Below are positions 22,961 through 35,123 of a stretch of DNA of 64,000 bases, piece after piece. The notes beneath the pieces are model-generated. The model ran no database searches. It worked only from the letters and a program-made list of their open reading frames with translations, and was not told the DNA's origin. Both the position numbers and the translations under genes were made by a program. The DNA is from Yponomeuta sedellus. Lineage: Eukaryota > Arthropoda > Insecta > Lepidoptera > Yponomeutidae. Position 1 is the stretch's first letter. Each line of letters starts with the position of its first letter. The DNA lies in NCBI GenBank assembly GCA_934045075.1, contig OW203731.1, positions 11,447,198-11,511,197 on the forward strand, given 5' to 3'.

Positions 22961-23628
22961 CCACGCTAGGAGGGAGTGGTTGAGGGTGTCTGTGTGTGTA
23001 GCTGGCAGCGGCTGGAGGTGAGGCCTCTCTGTGTGCTGCTGGAAAAGGCCACACTGCTTGACTTTGATGTGAAAGGCCAGCTATTATTAGATTAAAGCCG
23101 AAAGTTTAAATTTAGCAAACCAGGCCCTTATCATATTTTACTCCACAACCTCTTAACAATACAGCCAGATTTTCTTGTCACGCGAGAGGTCATTATTATT
23201 AATGAGTACAAATTATAGCCGTACAAAATAGTATCCTGTATTTATTTTAGAGTCAGGAATAGGATTCTCATATATTCGGCTTAGTAACACAACAACAACA
23301 TTTACATAAAAGCACATACATTGCTTCTGGCCACACAAACGTCCGGTATATTTTTTGTAACTGACTTTAAAAAAGGAGGAGGTTATAAATTCGACGCGTA
23401 TATTACTTATTTTTTTAGTTATAAACATTTCTTATTTTGAAGGGTGGTAAAACAGTAGGCAGGCGGAAGGTCACCATGACCCAGTGACCATTGATCTGGT
23501 TGGCTGGAAGAAAATTCTATAAAAATAAGCTCACCTACGTAGTCGTATAAATTAAGATTATGTTTTGTGTAAAATATTTCTTTCTTTGTTTAAAGTGGAT
23601 TACAGCGTAAATATAAGTAACCTTGTGA

Positions 23629-23676
23629 CCTTCCTTGCAACGGATGTTAACTTCTTAACATCCGTTGCAAGGAAGG
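23629..23676. repeat. Perfect 22-bp hairpin, 4-nt loop
   Basis: CCTTCCTTGCAACGGATGTTAA, loop CTTC, then its exact complement. Not seen elsewhere in the window. Confidence 0.95.
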
Positions 23677-23975
23677 AACTTGTTAAATAGTATTTCAAAA
23701 CGTTTTTGTTAACACCCAACAGGTCAACATTTTTTTTTTATTTCAAATCATAAATTGGACACATAATCATGTAAAATTGTTCCAAATGTAAATTTATTTT
23801 TAGAAAAGATCTCATCCAGTCAACCTATGCTCAGATATTAAAACTGAGGTAGCGGGAAGAAGGGTGAAATATTTATATCTAGATAAATAATTAATAAAAC
23901 GATAGTATAATTACATACTCAATTATACTTATACGTACATAAACCAAACAGTCAGTAACTATTTATATGTAAAAC

Positions 23976-24186
23976 TATATATATATATATATATATTACT
24001 AGCTGACCCAGCGAACTTCGTACCACCTAAAAGTCGATTCTTCATTATTTTTTTATTTTTCTCTCCGTAAGAACCATCCTCGTACTTCAAGGAATATTCT
24101 AAAAAAGAATTAGCGAAATCGGTTCAGCTGCTCTCGAGATTTGCGCTTACCAACACATTCAGCAATTCATTTTTATATTATAGATA
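23976..24186 (+). repeat. (AT)n then dispersed repeat E copy 1
   Basis: An AT microsatellite (23976-23997) leads into AGCTGACCCAGCGAACTTCG. The following roughly 180 bp are repeated in reverse orientation at 47098-47250 (shared CGGTTCAGCTGCTCTCGAGA and CTCGTACTTCAAGGAAT). Non-coding; class not certain. Confidence 0.8.
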
Positions 24187-24475
24187 TAGTGTGATGTGAT
24201 GTAAAATAAACTATAGTAATCTTGTACGCCGCGATGTAAAACAAAGGTAGGAGGCGCGGAAGGAGAATATATTCATGATCACGTGGAATCTATTCCACAC
24301 GATTTGTCTTGCACTCCCTTGAACCTGACTCCGACAATAACGCTTATTTCAATTTCCACACGTTTAATCTCATAAAATATCAATATATAACATGTAAAGC
24401 TGTACTGTAAGTTTTATTTTGTGATAAGTACGCAAGCCTTCTGATTTTTACATCATGTGCTATTGACTATAGATA

Positions 24476-24530
24476 GATAGATTGATAGATAGAGAACACT
24501 TTATTGCACAATCAGAAAAAAGAATACAGC
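24476..24530. repeat. (GATA)n plus LINE tail
   Basis: GATA-type microsatellite followed by GAACACTTTATTGCACAATC, the antisense of a LINE 3' tail also seen at 14521 and, in variant form, at 38170-38215. Confidence 0.7.
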
Positions 24531-24588
24531 CATAATTTCTTACATCTAATAAGTGCGTGTATACCCTAGGGCTAGCGCTAAAAAAATG

Positions 24589-24646
24589 AAAATGTATTAA
24601 GTTAATAATAATTACGTATGTAATTATTATTAACTTCATACATTTT
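24589..24646. repeat. Hairpin, ~27-bp arms, 4-nt loop
   Basis: AAGTTAATAATAATTAC and GTAATTATTATTAACTT pair perfectly around GTAT, and pairing extends outward through one mismatch by AAAATGTAT/ATACATTTT. Confidence 0.9.
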
Positions 24647-26723
24647 GTCAACTTGTTAAAATTAAGGACAGAAACTTAGTCTGGAGTTTTCTTGTTATTT
24701 TGTTCTTCAAAATGATCTGGATTTTGAAATTGACACCCATTTTGACTTGTAACGTTCATTAAGCTGCAGTTTCTGTGCTACTTTGAAAAACCCTTTTCAT
24801 TTCATTTCGTAAGTTAGCTTATATTGGTCTGTATTTATCAATTTACAACTGACCTGCAAAACTAAGTACTACAATTTTAATTTCGTCTTATCCTAAGTTA
24901 GTCAAAACAATTTAAGACAAAATAGTGAGTTTGGAGCCCTGTCTTAAATAATATTATAGACTAGCTGACCCAGCTATAAAATCGAACTCATTTTCAAGTC
25001 CTTATTATAACGAAAGTTTTATCTTGTGTATTTAAAAAGTTATTGCAATTTTAAAAGTGTGATGGTTAGTTTTGCAGACCAGTTTAGTTTTTGTACTTAT
25101 GTTTCAGTAATACCCAATTTGCTGATAGGTAGACAGGAAACCTTTATAGGATTTTCTGATTCGGACGATGAACTTATCAAATTGACAAGATATCGGTATC
25201 CTTAATCGAGTATTCAACCGTAAAAACTTTCCAGATTATTGAACAAATCCACGAGGAGCTATTCGGTTCAACAGCTGCCATTGATAACAGAGTTGCTTTT
25301 TTATTGGAAAATGGTGTACTTCAGTATCAATAATAAGCATTGTCTGCGTTCAACATTCAAATTAGCCCAGTTTTATATGCTAAGGTTCGATACACTCTTG
25401 TAAAGTACTTAACAATTTGTTATATAAATTAGCCAGTAAATATATATTAGGTAACTATTTACATAATATATAAGATTACTGACTTCAAAGTGATGTTATT
25501 TTTGTGGGAAAACGATTTGGCAAAAAATATCCTAGCATTTATTTTTGAACACAAAGTAGGTGCCTATGCATTCTCATACTGACACATAGGCAGTGACAAA
25601 ATTAGAGCCCATTGGTGTTGCAATTAAAAGCGCTGCTGAAAATTGCCAAGTTCTTATTGCACAGCGTTGGGAATAGGCTTCTAAAATCAATAAATGCATT
25701 CAGGGCAATGACTCTGCGCGCTCTCTGTCCAAGTTTTGGTATTGAGGTTGAAGCGAAGGCCTAAGCGGCTCTAATAATAATATAAATAAATGTTTTTTCG
25801 TACTTAGGTTTTTGTTTCATTATCAATAAGATCACATCAAAAAGCTTATTGAAGACGGTGTCGGTGAAGTAAGAAAAAAGTTAATCGTAAAATCTTTAGT
25901 TATGATTGTAACAACACAATTAAATTTTGAAACAAAATAAGTAAGAGTAAAAACGATAAAAACGTAGCCTAAACTAGGAACATACCTGTTTTTTAATTAG
26001 CATGAGTCCGTAATGGCTTAAATTATGGCAAAGCGGTAGGTTAATTAACAATAATTTTGAAAAAAAAATTATGAACCAGTACAATCAGGAAGGAAACTTA
26101 GAATTTTATATTGAACTTTGCTGCTTAAAATTTAACTTACAACATTCGAGAAAATCTTTATCTCATCGTACGTCAGTCATTGTAAGAATTTTTGCAATAT
26201 TAATTTTGCAATTTGTAATGGGTTTAATTAGATCATACACGGGTTTGGATTGAGCGGATTGTCTACGGATAGAATTTTCTTTCAAAGAGGTCCTCTTCTA
26301 GAGGAAAGCCTATCCAAAAGATAAAAAAAACTTTGCGCGAATGAATGCTTTACCAATGAAAAACTACAAAATCCTCAAGTCTCTTATTAGTAAAGTCAGT
26401 GCTGACGCTGATTGTAATACTGTCATGAATATTTGGCGAACAACTATAACTACGTATGAGTATCGCAAATTATTAAGTAATAGTAAGGAGCGGGATTGGC
26501 GGTAGGAGATAGGTAGAGAAGAGGTATGATCGAGGAGGAGGATCTTTAAGACAGTTCTTTGAGCACGTTCAAGTGGGAGTACTTATTGTAGTTTTTGGCT
26601 ACCCTCTCCATGTATTTAGGCAGCAGGAGAATATAGATTGGCACACAGCAAAGTAAACCTGTTGTAATAATAGACGAAATCTCCTATGTAAAGCAGTTTA
26701 TAAAAAACAAAATAATATTATCT
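24647..26723. other. Intergenic, nothing recognised
   Basis: AT-rich. A truncated 'AGCTGACCCAGC' repeat E fragment lies at 24962-24975. No gene is recognised; the frame at 26071-26253 has no domain. Confidence 0.5.
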
Positions 26724-26982
26724 TTCGAAGCGCTCGTAGCCTAGTCGAACCGAGTGATTGGAATCAATCACTTGAGTTAAGCAACAACAGGCGCAGTCAG
26801 GGTGCAGGATGGGTGAGCGTACCGGGACTACCGCTAGTGGCATATTTTCCGAACGCTTCCGTGCTCCACAAGGCACGCTAAGCCGTTGGTACTGGCTGTC
26901 AAGTAACGACAGTGGTTAAGCCATGCCAGGGGCCTCATGGGCGGCTTGATAACTTCTGGCAGTAAGCCCCGGCAGGAAGAGA
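26724..26982 (-). repeat. Repeat A copy 4
   Basis: Reverse copy starting TCGAAGCGCTCGTAGCC, with an internal deletion between the CTTCTGGCAGTAAG block and GGCAGGAAGAGACCC. Confidence 0.85.
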
Positions 26983-27821
26983 CCCGATTTCCTGAGCCGT
27001 TACTTCTCAAATATCAGCAACAAAAAATCATAATGAAGTAGATAAAACAGGTTTCAAGAAAGGAGCTAGTAAATTGATACTCTATAGATTTCATGTCACA
27101 TTCGTTTATTTGCTTATCAAAATATTTGGTAGGTCGATGACCTTTGCAAATATCCAGATGGAAATAAATAGTAGTTTTCTCGGTTGTCACATCAAAACAA
27201 ACATGTGCTAGTCATCCGGACAAGATCTAGAATTAACGTTTTATTATCAAGATAGCTTTTGCTCCAGTTCTATGTCTATTTTTATAGAATTTCTAGAGCG
27301 GATACTGTCTGTTAGAGCCACATAAATAGACGTGTTAGGTATATGCCTAAAGTACGTCTATACTTAGTCAGTTTGGTAGTCTAGTCCCATGAGGCCCATG
27401 TATAGCACGAATTTAAACCGATATTAGGGCGTACCTACTCAGACTACTCATGATGTACTTGGGTACACAGTACTCAAATACCTCATATCAGAACACTACT
27501 TGAAATTCAAAGCTTTAATTGCCATTAATCAGCGAGACAAAGCATTAATTGACTAAGAGTATTCTTAGACTACTGGGGCCTGCTTCATAGAACTACAATT
27601 CATGGTTTATCGATTATGTCACACATTGAAAATTAGTCTAATAAAACGTATTTTCACTGTATTTAAATGTATGAATTATTTTAAAACAAATCTCGTTATA
27701 CTATAATTTATGTTATGATAACAACAAAATTAAATCATTAATCTTAATATCAATAAACCAGTTTGAATTATAAGAACCTCAATTTTGAAAGCTGACATTA
27801 TGCAAAAAATACACTTTAGGA

Positions 27822-27955
27822 GTAAGTACCCGGAACCGGCGTGCGTGAATGCAACGACTTATGAACGTTGGTGATCTGTCAGGATCGTGGCAAGTGGCAG
27901 TCCCTGGTTTCTGCCTACCCCTCTGGGATACAGGCGTGAGGTTATGTATGTATGT
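27822..27955 (+). repeat. Repeat C copy (LINE 3' end)
   Basis: Carries AACCGGCGTGCGTG, CAACGACTTATGAACGTTG, CTACCCCTCTGGGATACAGG, then TGA and a short TATG tail. Relative to the 50.8-kb copy it lacks the ATGAAGCGAAG word. Confidence 0.85.
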
Positions 27956-28192
27956 ACACTTTAGGAAAACGGACATTACAGGCCTGAGCCGGCTATAGCT
28001 CTCGTAAGAGAAGTTGACCGGTTTAATGAGTCGAATAATCCCCGAAAGTTTCACTGGACCTTCCTAATTAAGATTAACATTTTCATACAGGCACATACAT
28101 TGCTTCTGACCTCACACTAGGATACTCTGTGTCGTGGGAACCAGAAACAACGACATCACAAACATGTAAACATCCAAGACCTGGTGTTTTTT

Positions 28193-28262
28193 TTTGTCCC
28201 CAGCCGGGATTCGAACCCGGGACCTCTTGCACGGTAGGCTGATGTACTACCGCTACGCCAAA
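28193..28262 (-). repeat. tRNA-like SINE head
   Basis: On the minus strand, A-box-like GGCGTAGCGGTAGTACA and B-box-like GGTTCGAATCCC with tRNA-like spacing, but the acceptor arms do not pair (3' GGGGACA has no 5' partner), so this is a SINE and not a tRNA gene. Confidence 0.7.
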
Positions 28263-29835
28263 GAAGTCGTCGTAAAAACGTAAGAGGAAATATATTTTTG
28301 ATCATTTCTCAATTCCATTAAAGTCCTCGCCAAAGAGACCGAAATAGGCGTGTCAAACTCTCACTCTCACTGTCAAATTTGTTAAGGGCCTCGATGCATT
28401 TTAGTGAATTACAGTACCCTGACAGATACATGGTCGGGTCACGTGGTTTTTTTTCATACCATTGACGCCTAGAAGGTTCGATATATGTGCGCGCGTAGAC
28501 TTGAAGCAGCAACGAAATTAAATTGCCATGTTCATGCAATTGTCATTGTACCACAATACATTAGAAGAATCTAGCACCAGATTATATGTCGCGAGTATGA
28601 TCCTAGTGTATGTCCTTGTGCAGTCCAGTATTTTTGTTTCTATGTTAGTGTTTTTATGCTCGATTGCAGTTCACGTGTGGCGTGGTGCGTGGGCCGGCGC
28701 TTCACTCGTGATATCTACTCATCTGTGAAAAGTATGCACACGGCTTTGGCTGACACAGACTGCGTAGGCGTTAGTATAGGTACTTTAAAGCGATAGGACC
28801 TACTGCGATTCATTTGCTGATAGTTTCTTTATAAAAAATTCAATGCTTTTATTGACCAGTACTTTTTTGTCAAGCTTGAATAATAATACTTAATCATGAT
28901 TATACTTAATAATATTTTTTTGGGTGAATAATATTTTGTAACTTTGGTTTTCTTTAGGAACAGGTTTCTAATATGAGTCATATTATACTTAGGTGAATCA
29001 AAGAATAAGTATTTTTGATTTTCATTTTTATTCGTAAATGAATTACTGTACAATAAAAATTACTAAATTAGGTAATTAGACTAGTTGATACAATAATTAG
29101 ATTATCTACGAGTATACAGCAGTATTTTGTCAATGTTTTATTTTGAACAATTCAGTAGACTAAAACAGTCGCACCTTCATTTGAAATTCGAAAGTTTTTT
29201 TTCCATAAGTGAAAAAGATAATGTTTATTCCAAGAATGTTGTACATGTTATCAACTTTTAATTACAATAATAATACTGTTAATTCCTTTAGCCACTGCAT
29301 CATCTCACTTAAGTTCTTGTATTTATGCCCAATCATTATCATCATCTTAATATTAAGTTAACAAATGGAAAGGCACTATGCATAATTAAAATATTTTGTA
29401 CGGTTTTCAATAACTTGAAAACTGTAATTGGTGTGAGTTCATAAGAAATTCTACTTTATATTTAAGGTGTCAAAAATTATAGTGAAGAGTATGTTCTTAA
29501 TATAGTATTAAGACATTTCTGAGTGAAAAGTGCCTACAAATTGATGACGAAATTCCGTACTAATTTAAGTTTTCTTTGGAGTAACTCGTACCGGACCCAG
29601 AGAATTAACTGTCCAAATCGATTTAGCACAGTCTTATTGTCCCTTATAACAATTATCTTATCAATTCACAGCTCTTGAGAGAAACGCCTCGAGGCGACTC
29701 AACCTTGGTCCTCGACGTCGGAGTGCTCAGCTACTGATATGGTGAGAACTTGTCTCTCTAGCGTTTCTTAAACTACTTTAACCAGTCTTCGATTCCATCT
29801 GCGTTCAGTGAAAAGGAACGTGAAGTGAAGAACGT

Positions 29836-30375
29836 TTATCGGTTGAGACCCGATGGAGCGCAGAAGACGGTGTGCCTCGGCACCCTCTGAGTCGGTAAAC
29901 CGGAGAGACCTCGCACATAAGTGTAGCTGACTGGCGGCCTCAGGATGCGCTTGGGTTGTTGTTGCTTCTTGGACCGGCTGGGGCGCTCGGCAGGAGAGCT
30001 GGAACTCGACCTGACGGTCAGGTTGAGACTCTGGAAGACGCGCCGGAGGGAGACGGTGGATCGGTGACGGCGCTGGCGCTCAGAGCCGTCACTGCCGGAG
30101 TCACTGGCCGAACAGGAGGAGCGGTCAGCCGTGCGCTGGTCGGAGCCACTGTCGCTGCTAGAGCTGTCCTGCGAGTCATCATCGGCGGTGCGGCGCGGCA
30201 GGCGCCGGCCCAGAGCACGCAGTAGCCGCGTTCCTCGCGGCGCTGACGTGGGCCCAGTTATTTCTTCCATCGGGGGACAGACCACAATCTTGGGCGCCGT
30301 GGGTTCGCGGCGGTCGCTGGAGTCGCCGACGAACTTATCACTCGCCACAAATTCGACTATTAGCTTATTTTTCAT
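29836..30375 (-). CDS. Single-exon Ser/Arg-rich protein of unknown function, 179 aa
   Basis: I do not recognise the family. The frame opens MKNKLIVEFVASDKF and ends SGLNR. Residues about 47-62 are strongly basic (RGTRLLRALGRRLPRR) and could form an amphipathic helix. About 64-99 is an acidic Ser/Asp low-complexity segment, 100-112 is basic again, and 141-167 is a compact block (RILRPPVSYTYVRGLSG then LPTQRVPR) that looks like a conserved C-terminal motif. No signal peptide or membrane segment. Support for a real gene: the frame is far more GC-rich than the surroundings, the minus strand has a TATA box about 170 bp upstream with ordinary spacing to a start site, and TTTATT words (AATAAA on this strand) lie near 29223 and 29137. 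No intron is needed. Open frames on the opposite strand over the same stretch are shadows. Confidence 0.75.
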   Translation of the reverse strand: MKNKLIVEFVASDKFVGDSSDRREPTAPKIVVCPPMEEITGPTSAPRGTRLLRALGRRLPRRTADDDSQDSSSSDSGSDQRTADRSSCSASDSGSDGSERQRRHRSTVSLRRVFQSLNLTVRSSSSSPAERPSRSKKQQQPKRILRPPVSYTYVRGLSGLPTQRVPRHTVFCAPSGLNR

Positions 30376-30540
30376 AAGTTCGATAAGTTAGCCACTCACA
30401 AACAAAAATACTGTTTGCCGAAGCTATATTGAGGTTGATGAAAACTTTTTCGAAGATCGCGTCGTTCGGTAGAGGTAAGTGAGCATGGATGCTTCACGAA
30501 GGCGTAGTCACGATTGTACGGAGGGTGGCGAAGCGGTGCC

Positions 30541-30548
30541 CTATATAG
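30541..30548 (-). promoter_or_regulatory. TATA box of the 179-aa gene
   Basis: CTATATAG, itself a palindrome, lies in a GC-rich stretch. A start site about 30 nt downstream would fall near 30515, giving a 5' leader of about 140 nt before the ATG at 30375. Confidence 0.6.
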
Positions 30549-31307
30549 GGGCAGATTGGCGCCTGCGCTCTGCGGTCGAGGGCGGCCCTGCAGCCAAGCA
30601 CGTAGCTTTGATACTTGGTAAAGAAAGATAACCACTAGCAAATTACAATTGCCCTTCGAGGTAAATCATTGACTATAAAATATGTCGCAGAATGCTAATA
30701 AGTATAATGCATAACATGGACACAAGTAATTACCTACTTGGAGGTAGTACAACAATATAAATAATCAGTGTGGGGCCAGAAGCAATGTATATGCCAGTAT
30801 GTAAATGTTATGTTATTGCAAAAAAAATGCATTAATTTTGGGTTGCTTTTGTTAATATTGATCACCAATTTGTAGGAATGATACTATTTAGGTGGTGATA
30901 ACATTTCACTGATGATTAGATTTATAACTGATTTTCAATATTCAATCGTTTTTGTAGGCACTTTCTCTTTATAGCAGCACAGAGTTAAATAAGCTTTAGT
31001 TAGGTTGTATCAGTAAGGAAAGAACCTACTTCTCATATGTGATCTTCCGCGAATGTTGTACTGTAAAAAATGTTCTGTAATGAGTAATACTATACTCGTT
31101 TTAATTGTTGATGCAATGAATAATATAAGGCCTGGGTTGATAGTCCCTTCCCGGTTCCGCCTGAGCAGTACGACGACGGTAGTCGCGCGTTTTAAATGTC
31201 AAAAGTCGCGACTTTACAGTACATTAGTTGTCAAATTCTGACATTTTATCGCCACAAAACGAGGAAATCATGCCATCGTACTACCCAGCCAGATTGATCT
31301 TATTTAA

Positions 31308-31545
31308 ATAATAAATATTCATGGACATACTACACAGATCTCGTTAGCCCTAAACTAAGTACAACTAAATGACTTGTGTTACAGATGCTAACTCGACGAT
31401 ATATTTAATACAATAAATACATAGATAACATCCAAGACCCGAGGTAAACTAGAAAAGTTCGTTTCCTAGTTTGACCCAGCCGGGGATCGCACCCGAGACC
31501 TTCAGTTTTACAGTCGGCGTGCCAAACCGCTGCGCCACCGAGTCA
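31308..31545 (-). mobile_element. tRNA-like SINE, family S1
   Basis: Second copy of the element at 13485-13722: same TTCATGGACATACTACACAG tail side, same minus-strand head with TGGCGCAGCGGTTTGGCA. The B box (GGGTGCGATCCCC) is better kept than in the other copy. Confidence 0.8.
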
Positions 31546-32560
31546 CGGCGCCCAAGAGAGCACGTCAGACACGTCATTTGTCAAAGTCCGTCACTGCTCT
31601 CTGTGGTAAACGGAGTTATCAATAAAGGTTGGTCAGGAATGTCTTATAGCACTCTGTCACGACCATAATCTTCCTGTCAGTTGCACAAGGACTGGGCTTT
31701 GAAATTGTTTAAGGTCGATTTTTGTTTGTGTCGTTGCTCATTTATTGTAATCTTCATCATCTTCTTTGACTTTCGTGTTGGCGCTCGCTCGATATTTATC
31801 ACGATATTTGGATCGTGATCCAGGATTACGATATTTATCGAGTGTGTAGTGTAGCGGGTCACGGATCGTGATACGGATCGCTAGAATTCTAATAATCCAG
31901 AAATCCCACGATTTATATCAAGTATCGTCGATAAAAATCGAGTGTCTTGTCTCTGTGTCTAGTGTCAGTGTCATACGAGTAGGATACGCGAAAATAATTT
32001 TCGTAGGTAATCATTTTCTTGCTATTCCCGAATCTGATTTAATTTAGGCGTGTATCTCTGTTTTTAAACCAAAGCTTCTTCCATTATTTTCTGTTAACAC
32101 GTCTTTTTAATGCTATCGCTAATATAACAGCAATGCAAGGTTTACGTTTATTACGTTAACAATTATGTAAGAGTTACATACGGTGCTTCTGTCTAAATCC
32201 TGGCATAATATACATATAAATAGCTCCTTTGAAATTATTACGGTGGAATTTCTATCAAAGAGATATAAAAATTATAAATAATAACTTGAAAACCCTTCAC
32301 CGGTCTCATCACCGATAATGTTGTCGTAAACACGCCGATACAAGCCTGCTACAAATTTGTTTACCACACCAGGGCATCATTCCATCCAGGCCTCCTTCAC
32401 AGCATCGGTCTGGTTGCGCGATAATCAGCGTGAAACTATCCTTCTCACCAGAAGAAACACGACTAGAAAATTTAAGGCTTCCTAACACAATACATACTGC
32501 AGTGCTAAATTTCCTGACTATTGCATTGAATTTTATTTTTCACTGCTAGTACGTTTTCTT
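31546..32560. other. Intergenic; cluster of ATCG/CGAT-rich palindromic words
   Basis: 31790-31940 holds repeated CGATATTTATC, GGATCGTGAT and similar words in both orientations, looking like an eroded palindromic repeat. No gene recognised. Confidence 0.4.
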
Positions 32561-32884
32561 CCGAAGCGCTCGTGGCCTAGGCAAAAGGCGCGATAAGGTG
32601 CAGGATGGGTGATGACGGCCCCGTTAATACCGCTAGTGGCATTTTTCCGAGCACTTCCGTGCTTCGCAAGGCACGTTAAGCCGTTGGTGCCGGCTGTCGT
32701 GTAATGGCAGACGTTAAGCCATCATGTCAGAGGCAGTATGGCCGGCCTGATACGAGTAACTTCTGACTGTAAGGCCCGCCACTGCGCCACTGTCTTACAA
32801 TCCTCCACCAACGCGGACTTGGCCCCCGTGGTGGAGTATGGCCTAACCTTCCTGCGATGCATGAAAAGACCTGTGCCCCTGCAC
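32561..32884 (-). repeat. Repeat A copy 5
   Basis: Reverse copy from CCGAAGCGCTCGTGGCC to CTGTGCCCCTGCAC; lacks the GAACCGAGTGATTGG hairpin block, and has small duplications near 32740-32790. Confidence 0.85.
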
Positions 32885-32944
32885 ATAATAATCACAGCAT
32901 GAGACAATCATTTTTTCGCAAAACTTTCTCAATGCCTTGGTATA

Positions 32945-33120
32945 ACGTACCTCCTTCTTTGTCTCATCCCATTATTTGGGGTCAGCTGTTGTCGGTCATG
33001 TACTCCAGAACTTTCAGTCTTAGGTTGTCTGTTCGCTCAATTAGGATTTTTGGACGTCCGAACGGACGAACGATATCTACCTCTTTTGATGTGGCCTGGT
33101 ATGTGCCTAAGGGTATAAAA
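32945..33120 (-). repeat. Possible LINE fragment (antisense)
   Basis: The word TCATCCCATTATTTGGGGTCAG resembles the antisense of a common insect RTE LINE 3' region. Coding could not be followed. Confidence 0.4.
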
Positions 33121-33879
33121 CCTAAGGAACGGTGACTCATGGATATCCTGTCTTATTTCTGTAGGTACCATATGAGATACACTGTCTTATTTATAAAAAC
33201 ACCTAAGTGATATCGCGAGTTGGGCGTAACCTGTGGTAAAGGGAAAGATGAAACCACCGTTTATTTAAGCTGCCTCCGAGGAGTGTTTTAGGGAAATCGT
33301 GTTTTGATAATAAAGCTAATAAAATAATTACTTTATCATATAAGATTTCTAAAACAAATTGTAAATATAGAAAAGTATGTTATCATAATCCAGCATTGCA
33401 TCACATGAATTATACCTGTGATGCAATATCCGATTGAGTATTATTAAAATCATGCCTTTGTGTAGTTATTCCGAAAGCAGATTATTTGGCCAATTATTCC
33501 GGTAGCTTGTGCGTCATAGCACCATTGTTCATAAGCTGATTAAACTGAATCACATATCATGTAGGCAGGTAAGCTGTATCAGTCGCCCTACCGGTACCTT
33601 TGCCTGCATTGTGGTCACATAATAATGAGTGCGCTTTCATATCTGATTGGCCAGTGACGTACGTCTTTATTAATACTTGTTCACTTACGAAATAACGTGA
33701 CAGTAAGTTATTTGTGGGTAACATGCCTGATTTCACAGACTATTGGCCCACTCGATCCCTTGTAAGGGTACGTTTACCGGTCGCTTCGCTAGACTGCTAC
33801 ACTAAGGGCGACATGCACCAAGTCAATGGATAAACACGTATCCATTGGGGAAAAACCAAAAAATAGCTGATTATTAACA

Positions 33880-33990
33880 GGACATACAATGTATCTACAG
33901 ATAGCTCTGCAAATGTCATTGCAAGAAGTTTTGGAAGAAGGTTTCCTGAAAACAGAGGTCTTGGGTTCGATACCCACAGCAGGGGGGTGA
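33880..33990 (+). repeat. tRNA-like SINE fragment
   Basis: B-box-like GGGTTCGATACCCAC near 33964, preceded by TGGAAGAAGG-type sequence; the A box is not clear. Confidence 0.45.
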
Positions 33991-34289
33991 TATTAGTCCG
34001 GCAATGGTCGTTTCATTCACACTATCGGTAGTCAAGTAACCAATCGCATTGCAATGGTAGAAGCCATGCTACTTAACTCGGCGTCTCGCGCGATTCGATT
34101 TTCTTCGCGTGAGATGTCTGTTTAATTTGCGCGGGTTATACCCCTGGAATGACATTGTACTGCTATTGCTTTGTAGACTACCAAATTAAGGCAAAATACA
34201 ACCACCATTCTATTGAAAAACTAAGGCCAGGCAGCTTGATCTGTACAAATAGTCTAAGTAAAGGGATTATTTCCATATTTGTGCTATCC

Positions 34290-34345
34290 CAAGCCCAAGG
34301 GTATCCTAGTTTGGAACCAGGACTCCTAACTGCGTTATGTGGAAG
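34290..34345 (+). repeat. SINE family S2 tail fragment
   Basis: GGGTATCCTAGTTTGGAACC and following bases match the tail of the S2 copies at 18.6, 41.7 and 46.6 kb. Confidence 0.65.
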
Positions 34346-34439
34346 CTATTATTCATGAGTCAATCTAAACGAATCTAGAAGCTATTTAATCTCCCACAAA
34401 CGGCCGTTTAGCAAAAACTGCAGGAAGTTTTCCCATAAT

Positions 34440-34600
34440 TTCTGGGCTGTAGGTCTTATTGCTGCTGTGGCTGTGTGGTGTCGGCCTAGAGAATAGCACC
34501 AACCCAATTCTTCCTGCGGGTGTCGTAAAAGGCGACTAAGGGACACAAACTGGGGGGTGGGCAGCAGCCTGCAGTACAATTCCACCGAACTGCGTCTATA
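34440..34600 (+). repeat. LINE fragment, sense of the 11.0- and 63.6-kb copies
   Basis: GTCGGCCTAGAGAATAGCAC, CTGCGGGTGTCGTAAAAGG and GTACAATTCCACC are the reverse complement of words in the copies at 10972-11225 and 63560-63820. Confidence 0.75.
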
Positions 34601-35123
34601 GTCTATTAAAAAGAAAAACCAACCATGAAGTTTAACTTGAAGGTTTACTAAAAAAAATCATAGAAGTTTTTATGATTCATGCAAACACGTAGGTATCTTT
34701 CTAAAAAGAAGCTACTAATTGGTTTCAATATCAGATTTAATGATTTGATTGAATGAGTTAGGTTAGGTTTCATTTCATATCATCTCGTTAAATCAAATTT
34801 TCATTTCATATCAATAAAAAAATTCTACTGAAGACTTGGCTGTATGGGCATAGTTCCCTTTGCCTACCAGAATGGGTGAAGAAAAAAAATCTCTGCTTAT
34901 ATTCTTTTACGGTTGGCGCCATTTTCCAAATATTTTTTCTTTATTAAATTGCTTATTTTTTTCTCAACTGTATTAAAAATAGTCGTTCAGTCCACGTGCG
35001 GTACCGTCAATGCAACTTGTTCCGACTGTCAACCCTTGCCTTCGGCTGCGCCTCGGCTCGGGTAGACATTTGTCGAAACTCTTTGCAATGACAGCCTTTC
35101 CGAAGTTGTAATGAAATATACTA

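Noticed and set aside
28193..28262. tRNA gene on the minus strand
   Set aside because: A and B boxes are present but the acceptor arms do not pair; best read as a SINE head.
29956..30391. Open frames of 86-89 codons on the plus strand
   Set aside because: Antisense shadows of the GC-rich 179-aa gene; no promoter or domain.
30396..30641. 81-codon minus-strand frame upstream of the 179-aa gene
   Set aside because: It crosses the TATA box and expected start site; probably chance in GC-rich promoter DNA.
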